A stretch of DNA of 64,000 nt from Legionella_C sp963803545 (lineage in GTDB: Bacteria; Pseudomonadota; Gammaproteobacteria; Legionellales; Legionellaceae), in NCBI GenBank assembly GCA_963803545.1, contig CAWDMX010000001.1, positions 62,001 through 126,000 of the forward strand. Direction: 5' to 3'. A program made the translations under genes and the position numbers. Below, piece after piece: positions 43,753 through 52,691 of the stretch (the first letter of the stretch is position 1; each line of letters starts with the position of its first letter). Under the pieces are notes generated by a model, which was not told the DNA's origin, searched no databases, and saw only the letters and a list, made by a program, of their open reading frames with translations.

Positions 43753-44385
43753 TCAGCGCATGGTTCGGGACGTTTTGGTTGTATCGCGGTTAATACGATA
43801 AACGTCACGGGGTGATGAATCCGGATATGGGTAGCCTTTTTCAGCAAGCCGTTTAATGGTTGCCAGATAGCGATCACCCCAAGCGCCGGGTTCGAAATTA
43901 GTTACCACAACATTATAGTCGAGGTTAATAATAACTTCGAATGCCTTGCATTGGGGGAGCAAATGTCCGCCAAAGGATACCCGAACTTCCTCATCCGTGC
44001 TCGTTCCACCGGACTTTAGTCGCTCAACTAATAGATAAATCATTTTTTCGATAGTGTAATACAGCTTGCACATGGATAAACCCGCCGTAAACATCTCTTC
44101 ACCTTTGGACGTTGACATTTGATTGCCGTGATCAAAAATTGTGTAAACAAATTCCAGCTGATCGCTATCGTCTATAGACTCTGGGGTAATAACTAAGGGG
44201 GGGACTACTCGCTCAATATCAGGAGTATCAATATAAAGATGAAAATCCGCCCAGCGCCACCATAAAAAATGGGCGTTGCTTTTTAATTGCGAGGGGTCAA
44301 TAGCGGATTGCAAAAAAAGATTGGGATCTAAATCACCCGGTCCCAGCAAAAAGTCCATCGGTTCATCGTTAAATGTATCGCTCAT
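43753..44385 (-). CDS. Orphan 210-residue protein downstream of feoC
   Basis: Not recognised. It is soluble-looking, acidic at the N-terminus (MSDTFNDEPMDFLLGPGDLD) and basic at the end (RINRDTTKTSRTMR). The middle has a tryptophan-rich WWRWADFHLYI, a helix with CKLYYTIEKMIYLLVERLK, and a beta-rich part with GGHLLPQCKAFEVIINLDYNV and NFEPGAWGDRYL. No signal peptide. It lies 20 bases after feoC on the same strand, so it may be expressed with the iron-uptake genes. There is no metal-binding motif to confirm a link with iron. Confidence 0.65.
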   Translation of the reverse strand: MSDTFNDEPMDFLLGPGDLDPNLFLQSAIDPSQLKSNAHFLWWRWADFHLYIDTPDIERVVPPLVITPESIDDSDQLEFVYTIFDHGNQMSTSKGEEMFTAGLSMCKLYYTIEKMIYLLVERLKSGGTSTDEEVRVSFGGHLLPQCKAFEVIINLDYNVVVTNFEPGAWGDRYLATIKRLAEKGYPYPDSSPRDVYRINRDTTKTSRTMR

Positions 44386-44405
44386 TTTGCATGCTCTAGA
44401 AACTA

Positions 44406-44636
44406 TTATTTCGTAATGTTAGCACAATATTTATAATAAATATGCCTGCTGCTAGGGCATTTAAAACATTTTGACCGGCAAGCTGGTCTTTCATTGCAGA
44501 CCGCAATAACCCCACGCAACAACCAAAAATCAATCATCGGTTCTAACGCCTGATTTTCAATTATAAATTGGCGCGCAATTTGCTGAAAACTAACCACTTT
44601 TTCACGGGCAATGAACTCACGTATTTGCATAAGCAT
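44406..44636 (-). CDS. feoC: FeoC-like winged-helix protein
   Basis: A 76-residue protein with an N-terminal winged helix (MQIREFIAREKVVSFQQIARQF) and a cysteine-rich loop (C-N-E-R-P-A-C-x3-C-x2-C, with a further cysteine near the end) as in FeoC, which may bind an Fe-S cluster and modulate FeoB. The ATG at 44636 has AGGA six bases before it and lies within the end of feoB (20-base overlap). The longer upstream frame is a feoB shadow. Confidence 0.8.
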   Translation of the reverse strand: MLMQIREFIAREKVVSFQQIARQFIIENQALEPMIDFWLLRGVIAVCNERPACRSKCFKCPSSRHIYYKYCANITK

Positions 44637-46833
44637 AGCGTTTCCTGTTGTGAAATTGACGACAATATAAAACGCCCACGAACAAGGCAATAGCCGTGCA
44701 CATTGACATAACCCATAAGAAGGATTGCAGAGGGTGCGCCCAACTGGTCGCGGATTGATAAAAAATAACCGCTGCGGCGTAAGCTATTAGAAAAGACCAC
44801 AGTATTGAAAACCACATTAGTTGTTTAGACGCCTCTTGGCGGATAGCCGCCATTGTTGAAACACAGGGAATGTAAAGCAATATAAACAATAAATAAGCAA
44901 AGGCTCCTATTTTGCCATCAAATCGTGTAGCCATAATTCCATAAATTGATTGACTGGCACTATTATCCGGAGCACTCGCTGCTATAGGATTGATAAAGGC
45001 ATGGCTTAGGTTTACTAAATTATGAGGTATGGATAAAAAGGCCTCTTTTAATGCCGTTACGCAATCAAATGAATGAGCAGCGGCGTTTGCAATTAATTCC
45101 GCCGGCGCATACAGGGCGTTAAGCGTTCCAACAACAACCTCTTTGGCTAAGGTTCCTGTTAATAACCCGACGGTTGCCGGCCAATTATCTTGATGCAAGC
45201 CCATCGGTGCAAAAAGCGGGGTAAGCCATTTTCCAGCGTAGGATAATAAAGAATTACTGTGCGCGGCTCCCTCGCTTAGCCCACCGCTTACCGTTAGGGC
45301 ATTGAGCCCCCCCAAAATGACACACACAGGCACAATCAATCGGCCGGCTCGGGTTACGAAAAATCGTAAACGCGTACCCGCGTCTTTACACAATCGCTTG
45401 AACAATGGACGGTGGTAGGTAGGTAGCTCTAAAATTAACGGTGAAGGCTGTCCTTTTAACAGTGTTTTTCGTAATAATAATCCGGTTAAAACAGCCATTA
45501 TTATTCCCGTTAAATACAATGAAAAAACAATGTTTTGCCCACCCACAGGGAAAAAAGCCGCCACAAATACCGCGTATATAGAAAGACGGGCGCTGCACGA
45601 CATAAAGGGGCTCATTAAAACGGTTAGTAATCTATCCTGTTCGGAATCCAACGTTCGAGCCGCCATAATAGCTGGAACATTGCATCCAAAACCAACAATC
45701 ATGGGCACAAATGATTGGCCCGGCAATCCTAAAAAACGCATTATCCGGTCTACTACAAAAGCCGCACGAGCCATATACCCGGAAGCTTCCAAAAAAGACA
45801 GGAAAAAAAACATGGCTGCAATAACAGGAATAAAAGTGAGCGTGGTATTAATTCCGACACCTACCCCATTTGCTAAAAGCGCAATCAACCACTGAGGGCT
45901 ATTAACCCCGTGTAAAGCAACCGCAAAGCCTTGTACAAATATAGCCTTGGTACTTAAATCAAAAAAATCTTGGAAAGCGCCACCAATATTTACCGCAAAT
46001 AGAAACATTAGGTACATTACGCCTAAGAAGATTGGTAGCCCCCAAATGCGATGCAAAACTATACGGTCAATTTTTGCCGTAATACTTTCACGCATGTCAC
46101 TGCGTTTTTTTTGTATTACTTTTACTATCTGATTTATTTTTTTGTAGCGTGCGTCGGCTAAAATAATATCCAAGTCCGCGGGAGCGCAATCCAACCCCGT
46201 TGCGCTTTCGCCAAGACGATTAGCTTGATAAAACGCTAATGGAAGGGTTCGTAGCGAATTACCCTGTTTTTTTTCAAGCGTTGATAAAAATTTTTTTACG
46301 ACCAAAGGTAAATCTAAATCCAAATCCTGAGGTGCATTCGGTATAGTACTAAGTGCGCTTTTTAAAGCTGATAATCCAATTTTCTTGTGCGCTTGAATAA
46401 TTACGACCGGACAGCTCAGCTGAGACGTGAGCGCTTCAAGGTCGAAACTTATTCCTTGCTGCAGGGCAATATCCGCCATGTTTAAAACAACAATCATCGG
46501 TGTTCGCAGCTCAATCAATTGGCTTGTAAGATACAGATGGCGTTCTAAATGGCAGGCGTCAAGCACATTGATTATTAAATCAATTGGCAGTGTCGATACT
46601 GCTTGAGAGGTAATCAAACTGTCTTGGCTGCTCTCATCTGTTGTAGTGGATAAGGTGTATACCCCTGGCAAATCGGTGATTTCAAAAGGCTGGTCATTCA
46701 CCATAAAACTACCGGTTTTTTTCTCAACCGTAACACCAGGCCAATTCCCTACGCGTTGATTGTCTCCGGTTAAGGTATTAAATAAAGTTGTTTTACCACA
46801 ATTAGGGTTGCCGATTAAAAGCGTACGAATCAT
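44617..46833 (-). CDS. feoB: Ferrous iron transporter FeoB
   Basis: Inner-membrane Fe(II) transporter of 738 residues. The N-terminal G domain has GNPNCGKTTL at 8-17, DLPG at 54-57 and NMAD. The membrane part has two Gate-like halves with conserved PMIVGFGCNVPAIMA and LAKEVVVGTLN. The start at 46833 overlaps the feoA stop as ATGA. The open frame from a GTG at 46845 is less likely. Confidence 0.96.
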   Translation of the reverse strand: MIRTLLIGNPNCGKTTLFNTLTGDNQRVGNWPGVTVEKKTGSFMVNDQPFEITDLPGVYTLSTTTDESSQDSLITSQAVSTLPIDLIINVLDACHLERHLYLTSQLIELRTPMIVVLNMADIALQQGISFDLEALTSQLSCPVVIIQAHKKIGLSALKSALSTIPNAPQDLDLDLPLVVKKFLSTLEKKQGNSLRTLPLAFYQANRLGESATGLDCAPADLDIILADARYKKINQIVKVIQKKRSDMRESITAKIDRIVLHRIWGLPIFLGVMYLMFLFAVNIGGAFQDFFDLSTKAIFVQGFAVALHGVNSPQWLIALLANGVGVGINTTLTFIPVIAAMFFFLSFLEASGYMARAAFVVDRIMRFLGLPGQSFVPMIVGFGCNVPAIMAARTLDSEQDRLLTVLMSPFMSCSARLSIYAVFVAAFFPVGGQNIVFSLYLTGIIMAVLTGLLLRKTLLKGQPSPLILELPTYHRPLFKRLCKDAGTRLRFFVTRAGRLIVPVCVILGGLNALTVSGGLSEGAAHSNSLLSYAGKWLTPLFAPMGLHQDNWPATVGLLTGTLAKEVVVGTLNALYAPAELIANAAAHSFDCVTALKEAFLSIPHNLVNLSHAFINPIAASAPDNSASQSIYGIMATRFDGKIGAFAYLLFILLYIPCVSTMAAIRQEASKQLMWFSILWSFLIAYAAAVIFYQSATSWAHPLQSFLWVMSMCTAIALFVGVLYCRQFHNRKRYAYANT

Positions 46834-47057
46834 AGTTTTTCCCACAACAAAAATTTTGCCTCATTTTGGCGAAAAGTTAGCGACGTTCCGCGTATTTCTA
46901 CCTGTACGGGGCATCCGAACGGCGCCTTGCGTATTATATGTGCTTCGACCCCCCGGGTAACGCCTAAAGATAATAATTTACGCCGGTAAACACTATCCGT
47001 GCAGCCAAAATCAACAAGACGGGCGCGATCTCCTGGCTTAAAAGCACCAATTTGCAT
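46830..47057 (-). CDS. feoA: Ferrous iron transport protein FeoA
   Basis: A 75-residue SH3-like protein that works with FeoB. It has YRRKLLSLGVTRGVEAHII and PVQVEIRGTSLTFRQNEA, matching the FeoA core. First gene of feoA-feoB-feoC, behind a Fur-box-like site at 47116-47134. Confidence 0.93.
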   Translation of the reverse strand: MQIGAFKPGDRARLVDFGCTDSVYRRKLLSLGVTRGVEAHIIRKAPFGCPVQVEIRGTSLTFRQNEAKFLLWEKL

Positions 47058-47115
47058 AAATGATAGCCTTAGATAATAAAACAGTATACTTATTAGACAT
47101 TAGTATATCATGAAT

Positions 47116-47134
47116 GATATCGATAATCATTCTC
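47116..47134. promoter_or_regulatory. Fur-box-like operator upstream of feoA
   Basis: The sequence GATATCGATAATCATTCTC matches 15 of 19 positions of the E. coli Fur box consensus on the reverse strand. Its position 60-80 bases before feoA is as expected for iron-repressed uptake. Confidence 0.65.
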
Positions 47135-47248
47135 ATTTTCAATATAACTTACCATTGTATAATTAGTATTAAATTTAACCACTATTAGACTTCTAACTAA
47201 CATGGCTCAGAATTTTTAGCGCCGCTTTTTTCTGTGAAATGTATACAC

Positions 47249-50200
47249 CTAGTCGGTCAATAAAGCTTTATTAGAGCCGTTTTCCGGGATGTCCACGTAA
47301 AGTTCGGTTTTTCCATGAAGGCCCCTCCTGGAAGAAAAAAAACCAACCCCCGCCAAAGCTACACCGACACAAGCAAAAGCAACTTCTTTTGAGTCAAACA
47401 TTACCGGGTTTAACACCGTAAATACTAGGGCAATGGCTGCAAGCCCTAACGCTGATGCAAAGCCTCCTAAAAGCCTCATGTTAATAGACCCACCGCTAGT
47501 CTTATTTTGTGACTCTGTACTATTCCTGCTAACTAACGGCGCATCCGACTGGGTTTCATACTCGTTACTAATGGTATGCGTTAGGGTTTTGGCGCCAACG
47601 TTACTTTTTATATTAAAAACAGATCTTGAACAATGATTGCTGGTTAATAACGCCCTCAGACACTCTATATGTCCAGACTCAGCCGCAAGTATTAAAGCGC
47701 TTTCACCATCGTTATTTCTTGCATTAACCGAGTTCGCGAAACAATGTTTGTGGGCTAACAACGTCCTAAGGCACGCTGCATGTCCGAATTGGGCTGTACG
47801 TATTAAGGCGCTGTCACCGTGTTTGTTTTTTGCATTAAAAGTCTCAGTTGAGCAATATTCGTGGTCTATGAGCACCTTGACACAGTCAGTATGTCCGAAT
47901 TGAGCCGCACGTATTAGCGCATTATTACCACAGTAGTTTTTCGCATTGAAGGCATCCCTTGTAAAATGTTTACTGGTTAGAAGTGCATTGAGACACTCTG
48001 TGCGTCCATGACCCGCGGCAAGCGTTAAGGCGCTATCTTTTGAATTGTTTATCGCATTAAAAACATTTGTTAAACAATATTCATGGGCTAGCAAAACATG
48101 GAGGCACTCTATCTGTCCGGATGCAGCCGCGCGCATTAAAGCGGTTTCACCACGGTAATTGGTCGCATTAAGAGAGTCAGCAGTGCAATGTTTACTCGAT
48201 AATAGTGCCTTAAGGCATTTTATATATCCTTTATCCGTAGCCAGCATTAAAGCGCTATCATTTAAATTATTTTTCGCATTAAAAGCATCTGCTGAACAAT
48301 ATTCGTGAGCTAATAGAGCATTAATACATTCTATATGCCCGGACTCAGCAGCACATATTAGGGCACTGCACCCAAAGCTGTTCTTACTGTTAAAATAATT
48401 TATCGAGCAATGCTCGCTTCCTAACAGCGCCCTAAGGCATTCTATATGCCCGTGCGCCGCGACATATATTAGGGCGCTGTAGCCAAAACTGTCTTTCGTA
48501 TTAAAAACTTCTTTGGAGCAATGCTTGCTGGCTAACAGCATCCTAAGGCAGGTTATGCATCCGTGCGTAGCGACATACATTAGAGCGTTTAATCCAAAGC
48601 GACTTTTAATAGTAAAAGCCGCTTTGGAGCAGTGCTTGCTGGCTAATAGCACTCTAAGGCATTCTGTATATCCGGATTCAGCAGCAAGTATTAAAGCCGT
48701 TTCACCCTCGTTATTTTTTGCATTAAACGAATCCGCTGAGCAATATTTGCTGGCAAGCAGCACCGCAAGGCATTCTGTATATCCGGATTCAGCAGCACGC
48801 ATCAAAGCATTATCCCCAACCGTGTTGGTCGCATTAAAAATATCTATGGAGCAATGCTCGTGGGCTAATAACACGCTAAGACACTCGGCATGTCCGGATT
48901 GAGCGGCACGCATTAAAGCGTTGTTACCACCACTGTTTTGTGTACTAACCGACGCAACTGAGCAGTATTGGTGGGCTATTAGCACCTTAAGAGATTCGGT
49001 ATGTCCAAATTGAACCGCGAGCATTAACGCGCTATCACCGACCTTATTTTGCGCATTAAAAACATCTGCGGAGCACTGTGTGCTGGCAAGCAGCGCCTTA
49101 AGACAGTCCACTTGTCCGGATTTAGCTGCGCGCATTAAAACGGTTTCACCACAGTAATTTTTTGCCTTAAAAACATCTGCAGAACAATGTCGATGGGCTA
49201 ATAGTGCCTGAAGGCATGCTGTGCGCCCGAAGCCCACAGCAAGCATCAAAGCGCTCATGCTTTGGCTCGTTTTCTGGCTAAAAAAGTGCGCATCCGCGTT
49301 TTGTATGAAAAATTGTAACGCTAAGCCCGGCCCTAGGTACCAACAATACTTTTCAAACAATAAAAATAAGTCGCCTGGACTCCCGTTTTGATTAGGGTAG
49401 TTAGGAATACTGCACTCCCTAAGCCGGACATCCGTACAGGTAAGATTAAGGCCGGCAACAGGAAGCTGACAGCGTTCAAAACTAACGCCGTTTAAATTAC
49501 TATTAGCAAAGTCGAGCGCTCTTAAGTCTTGATTTTTAAAACACAAGGTTTCAAGCGATAAATGCGCCGTGACACCCTGCTGCAAGGCTTCTAAGACCAT
49601 GGCCTTCATGGTCTCATCGGTAAAATCCATAAAAATTTTATTTTCTTTTGCATAAACCGCGCCCATCAGCGCAATAATATCCTGGTGTGCTAGGCTATCA
49701 AGCCACCGCTCCTGTATAGGGTTGCGCTCTATGAGCTCGGGTTTTTTAACTGCAAATTGGGCCACAAAAAGAAGCGGCTGTACAAACGCTTTAAACGAGG
49801 CTTTTAGCGCGTCGCAGTCGGTATACATCGCCGATAATGGGTTAATACAGGCACTGAGAGGAAAGGGGGCATCCTGCAATCGAACGTCTCTGAGCCATTC
49901 CTTGATAAAATAGGTTATCAAGGCGCCGCGCTCTTTATCGGCGACTCTAACATTTGAGTGCTCAAGCCATGCGGTGAAAGAGACGTTTTTTGTAAGCGCG
50001 GCACTTATTACGGTTATCGCTTCGTTGATTAAAGACGCAACCGGAATTGTTTGGTAAAAAAGCGCTAAGCAAAGGCTGCTTTTTTCAAAAAAATGAAGGA
50101 GCTCTTGTAACATAAAACTGCGCGTATCACCGGCAAGCGGGTACACGCCGTCCTCGAGCACCGCAAGACTAGACTCTATTTCGTGCGGGTCAACATTCAT

Positions 50201-51316
50201 CGCAGTAAGCTCTGCGCGCAGCGAGGGCTGCACCCACTGAATAAAGGAGGTGTATTCTTTCTCATCATCAAGATTTGGCGCTGCAATTACTACATAGCGA
50301 ATTACCGCCATGTAGCGCGCTTCGGGCAAGCGCTTTAGAGCCGCGCTTAAGGCCTGCGTAATCGCGCGCCTTGCCTCTAAGCCCGTAAGGCGTTGCCCGC
50401 TGTTTGAGCCGCGCACTAAAGCATGTTGCTCGGCCAAGCTTAACCCAAAGCGCGCAAAGGCACCGGCCGCACAAGAAACACCGCCCTCACCATAAGCCGT
50501 GGCAATATCAAATAAGCTGTCAAGGACCGCTTTTCTTCTGCTGACCGAACCCGATTCAGGGTTTTTAGCTCCGCTTTCACCAACACTGTACGGCAGTAGC
50601 CGACCATCGCGTTCATTGGCAGCAAGCCAGTTGAGTGTTAGCAATTGAGCAAGACTTAAAGCCCACTCAGGGTGCTCTTTAATCGACGCGTCGCGAACGG
50701 CAAATACGCGGGTGCTGTTGTAACAGAAGTCCAGGCCCTGCTTTATTTGCTCCCGTTTTTCCTCGGAAAAAGAAAGGCCGCCGTCAATAAACGCCCTAAT
50801 TTCCATTTGGCTGCGAGCGCAGAGCTCCGCATCAAGAGCGCGACTCTTATCTTGAACGTAATGACCGTAAAGGCGCGCAATATTCGCATGGACAATAGGG
50901 GTTATTAACGGACTGTGCGAACTTTGGCGATCCAGAGCAAAGGCCGCCAAGCCGCGTTGGGCAACTACTGGAGCAACATACCTGGTTTCAGCAGCGCGTA
51001 ACGCGTCTCGAAGCGCCGATAATTTATGTAAATAATCAACAGCTTTTATATAATCAATAGGTCTAGCAAAGCTAGCAAAAGCCTGCGTTGGGTTGCACAG
51101 AAAATTGCCATCGTTTTTGATGTAGTTAAGCAGCCCCTGCACAAGCTCAACGGATACAGCCACCCCTCTCGGGGGCATTAACGCCCACCACAAAGCCGAA
51201 GCACCATTAGGACTTATGCGGGTGTAATTAAGCTCGGGATTGGCCGCGATAAACGCCATGAGAACCGCGGTATCTTGATGGTCAATAAGCGCTCTTAGCT
51301 CGTCGTACTTACTCAT
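47249..51316 (-). CDS. Giant ankyrin-repeat protein with C-terminal membrane helices
   Basis: A 1355-residue protein in four parts. Residues 1 to about 590 form a helical region without recognised domain, starting with an ankyrin-like LRALIDHQDT segment. Residues about 590-650 look like pentapeptide repeats (LRALDFANSNLNGVSFERC). Residues 686-1240 are 15 consecutive ankyrin-type repeats, each exactly 37 residues (consensus G-D-S-A-L-M-x-A-A-x-S-G-H-x-E-C-L-x-x-L-L, then HCS and F-N-A-K-N). The tail (about 1283-1327) has two hydrophobic helices and ends in a polar segment. There is no signal peptide. In a Legionellales-like genome such a protein is a strong candidate for a secreted, membrane-inserting host-interaction protein, but no secretion system is in the window. 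It is monocistronic. Confidence 0.85.
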   Translation of the reverse strand: MSKYDELRALIDHQDTAVLMAFIAANPELNYTRISPNGASALWWALMPPRGVAVSVELVQGLLNYIKNDGNFLCNPTQAFASFARPIDYIKAVDYLHKLSALRDALRAAETRYVAPVVAQRGLAAFALDRQSSHSPLITPIVHANIARLYGHYVQDKSRALDAELCARSQMEIRAFIDGGLSFSEEKREQIKQGLDFCYNSTRVFAVRDASIKEHPEWALSLAQLLTLNWLAANERDGRLLPYSVGESGAKNPESGSVSRRKAVLDSLFDIATAYGEGGVSCAAGAFARFGLSLAEQHALVRGSNSGQRLTGLEARRAITQALSAALKRLPEARYMAVIRYVVIAAPNLDDEKEYTSFIQWVQPSLRAELTAMNVDPHEIESSLAVLEDGVYPLAGDTRSFMLQELLHFFEKSSLCLALFYQTIPVASLINEAITVISAALTKNVSFTAWLEHSNVRVADKERGALITYFIKEWLRDVRLQDAPFPLSACINPLSAMYTDCDALKASFKAFVQPLLFVAQFAVKKPELIERNPIQERWLDSLAHQDIIALMGAVYAKENKIFMDFTDETMKAMVLEALQQGVTAHLSLETLCFKNQDLRALDFANSNLNGVSFERCQLPVAGLNLTCTDVRLRECSIPNYPNQNGSPGDLFLLFEKYCWYLGPGLALQFFIQNADAHFFSQKTSQSMSALMLAVGFGRTACLQALLAHRHCSADVFKAKNYCGETVLMRAAKSGQVDCLKALLASTQCSADVFNAQNKVGDSALMLAVQFGHTESLKVLIAHQYCSVASVSTQNSGGNNALMRAAQSGHAECLSVLLAHEHCSIDIFNATNTVGDNALMRAAESGYTECLAVLLASKYCSADSFNAKNNEGETALILAAESGYTECLRVLLASKHCSKAAFTIKSRFGLNALMYVATHGCITCLRMLLASKHCSKEVFNTKDSFGYSALIYVAAHGHIECLRALLGSEHCSINYFNSKNSFGCSALICAAESGHIECINALLAHEYCSADAFNAKNNLNDSALMLATDKGYIKCLKALLSSKHCTADSLNATNYRGETALMRAAASGQIECLHVLLAHEYCLTNVFNAINNSKDSALTLAAGHGRTECLNALLTSKHFTRDAFNAKNYCGNNALIRAAQFGHTDCVKVLIDHEYCSTETFNAKNKHGDSALIRTAQFGHAACLRTLLAHKHCFANSVNARNNDGESALILAAESGHIECLRALLTSNHCSRSVFNIKSNVGAKTLTHTISNEYETQSDAPLVSRNSTESQNKTSGGSINMRLLGGFASALGLAAIALVFTVLNPVMFDSKEVAFACVGVALAGVGFFSSRRGLHGKTELYVDIPENGSNKALLTD
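47597..49261 (-). repeat. Fifteen tandem 111-bp ankyrin-coding repeats
   Basis: Within the ankyrin gene the DNA repeats with a 111-bp period (37 codons), fifteen times. Neighbouring units share long runs around the codons for HCS and FNAKN. Two cysteine positions (16 and 26 of each unit) are kept in most units. Such repeats invite unequal recombination and length variation. Confidence 0.85.
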
Positions 51317-51737
51317 ATAAATCTTTTATGGTTAACTTTCAAATAAATCATACCGTTAATTTGAAAGTTTAGCTATCCGGCTTAGGAGAAGCTCCAATTT
51401 ACGGTTCGTGTTCTGAAGAACCGCCTAAATTGACCTCTACTTAGACTTTAAGAGGTATTGAAAAACCAGTGCGCAAACCTCCACTGATAACGGATTCTAA
51501 AAGTAAAAACTGAGCTACAAATTTCAATTTTTGCCTCGTTGGTTTACCTTCAATAGCTGTATAGATTGCTCGTTTTTTATAATACTACAGTTCTTTGGTG
51601 GCCTACTCTAAACCGATGCGGTCAACGCGGTTGATTGTTGCGATGTTCATGGTTATCAAGCGTTGTTAATTACACCATTTGGAGCAACGCTAACCGTCAC
51701 GGAACTTGGCGGCTTCATTACTCTTTAAGCGTGGGGG
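51317..51737. other. Intergenic region between ankyrin gene and ubiX, possible gene remnant
   Basis: About 420 bases. The first 250 show no coding character. From 51612 to 51728 the plus strand has a 38-codon open frame without a start codon that reads like the end of a protein (for example GYQALLITPFGATLTVTEL). It also holds an inverted repeat AGCGTTG/CAACGCT at 51659-51691. It may be a decayed gene end. Confidence 0.35.
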
Positions 51738-52298
51738 TTACCAGCGTTTAACAATATCCAGATCTATATCGTATAAATCCAACATTCGGCCAATACTATG
51801 ATTGACTAAATCATCAATGGTGGTTGGGTTTATATAGAACGCCGGCGAGGCCGGAGCAATAATCCCACCCATTTCAGTTACTTTCCGCATATTATCAATG
51901 TGGACAAGATTAAGTGGCGACTCGCGCGCCATTAGCACAAGCCTGCGGCGCTCTTTTAACACCACATCCGCTGCACGACTGAGTAAGGTTGAGGTAGTAC
52001 CGCAAGCAATATCGGCTAAAGTTCGCATCGAACAAGGAGCAATAATCATTCCCATAGTTTTAAAAGAGCCACTGGCGATAGATGCAGAAATATCGGCGTT
52101 ATTATAACTGTAGTCCGCCAAACTGGTAAGAGAACTTGCGGAAAGAGATGTTTCGAACCCCCGCGTTTGATGCCCTGCTTTTGAAACAATCAAATGGGTT
52201 TCAATATCCGTTTGCTGCAACAACGTCAATAATTTAACACCATAAATAATACCCGTAGCGCCACTAATACCTATCACAAGTCTTCGTTTGGGGTGCAT
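51738..52298 (-). CDS. ubiX: Flavin prenyltransferase UbiX
   Basis: A 186-residue enzyme that makes prenylated FMN for the decarboxylase UbiD in ubiquinone synthesis. It has IGISGATGIIYGVKLL at the N-terminus, the dimer/active-site motif APCSMRTLADIACG, and ARESPLNLVHIDNM, AGGIIAPASPAFY-like text near the end. All match UbiX. UbiD is not adjacent. Confidence 0.95.
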   Translation of the reverse strand: MHPKRRLVIGISGATGIIYGVKLLTLLQQTDIETHLIVSKAGHQTRGFETSLSASSLTSLADYSYNNADISASIASGSFKTMGMIIAPCSMRTLADIACGTTSTLLSRAADVVLKERRRLVLMARESPLNLVHIDNMRKVTEMGGIIAPASPAFYINPTTIDDLVNHSIGRMLDLYDIDLDIVKRW

Positions 52299-52650
52299 AT
52301 TATATATTTCCTCGACCTAGATGACGCTTTGTTTAGTACTAAAGCGTATGGTTGTAGCTTATTATCGGTGTTCAAGCTCGATTTATCCACTTCAGAAATG
52401 CAAACATAACAATTTTTTAAAAACATTAGGCCTAAGAAGCGCATTTTATTTTCTACATTAGGGTTTAGCTGTTATTTTGTAAGCCCTATTTTTCAAAGAT
52501 GGGGCAAAGGCTGCTTATTCATCTCCAAAATGATCTAGCTGCGCACAATCTGCGGTAGTCTCGGCCAATTAGTACTGAAAAGCCTATTGAGTACTTCATA
52601 AATAAGGAGAGCATCGTACTGATACTTGCGTTAAACGCTACTGTTTATAA
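52299..52650. other. Intergenic region between ubiX and the groEL terminator
   Basis: About 350 AT-rich bases upstream of ubiX and downstream of groEL. A small inverted repeat CGCTTT/AAAGCG lies near 52323-52344, and AGGGTTTA/TAAGCCCT near 52463-52490. No ORF or RNA gene supported. Confidence 0.4.
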
Positions 52651-52679
52651 AAAAAAAGCTCGCCGAAGCGAGCTTTTTT
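52651..52679. terminator. Strong Rho-independent terminator of groEL
   Basis: A perfect stem AAAGCTCGC/GCGAGCTTT with a CGAA tetraloop, flanked by A and T tracts on both sides, so it can work in both directions. It lies 12 bases after the groEL stop. Confidence 0.95.
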
Positions 52680-52691
52680 CAAGGCGGATTG

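Noticed and set aside
48513..48902. Plus-strand frame of 129 codons with internal repeats
   Set aside because: The repetition mirrors the 111-bp ankyrin-coding repeat on the other strand, so it is not independent evidence of a gene.
47597..49261. Possible CRISPR-like repeat because of regular period
   Set aside because: The period is 111 bp, in frame, and codes for ankyrin repeats. There are no short identical repeats with unique spacers.
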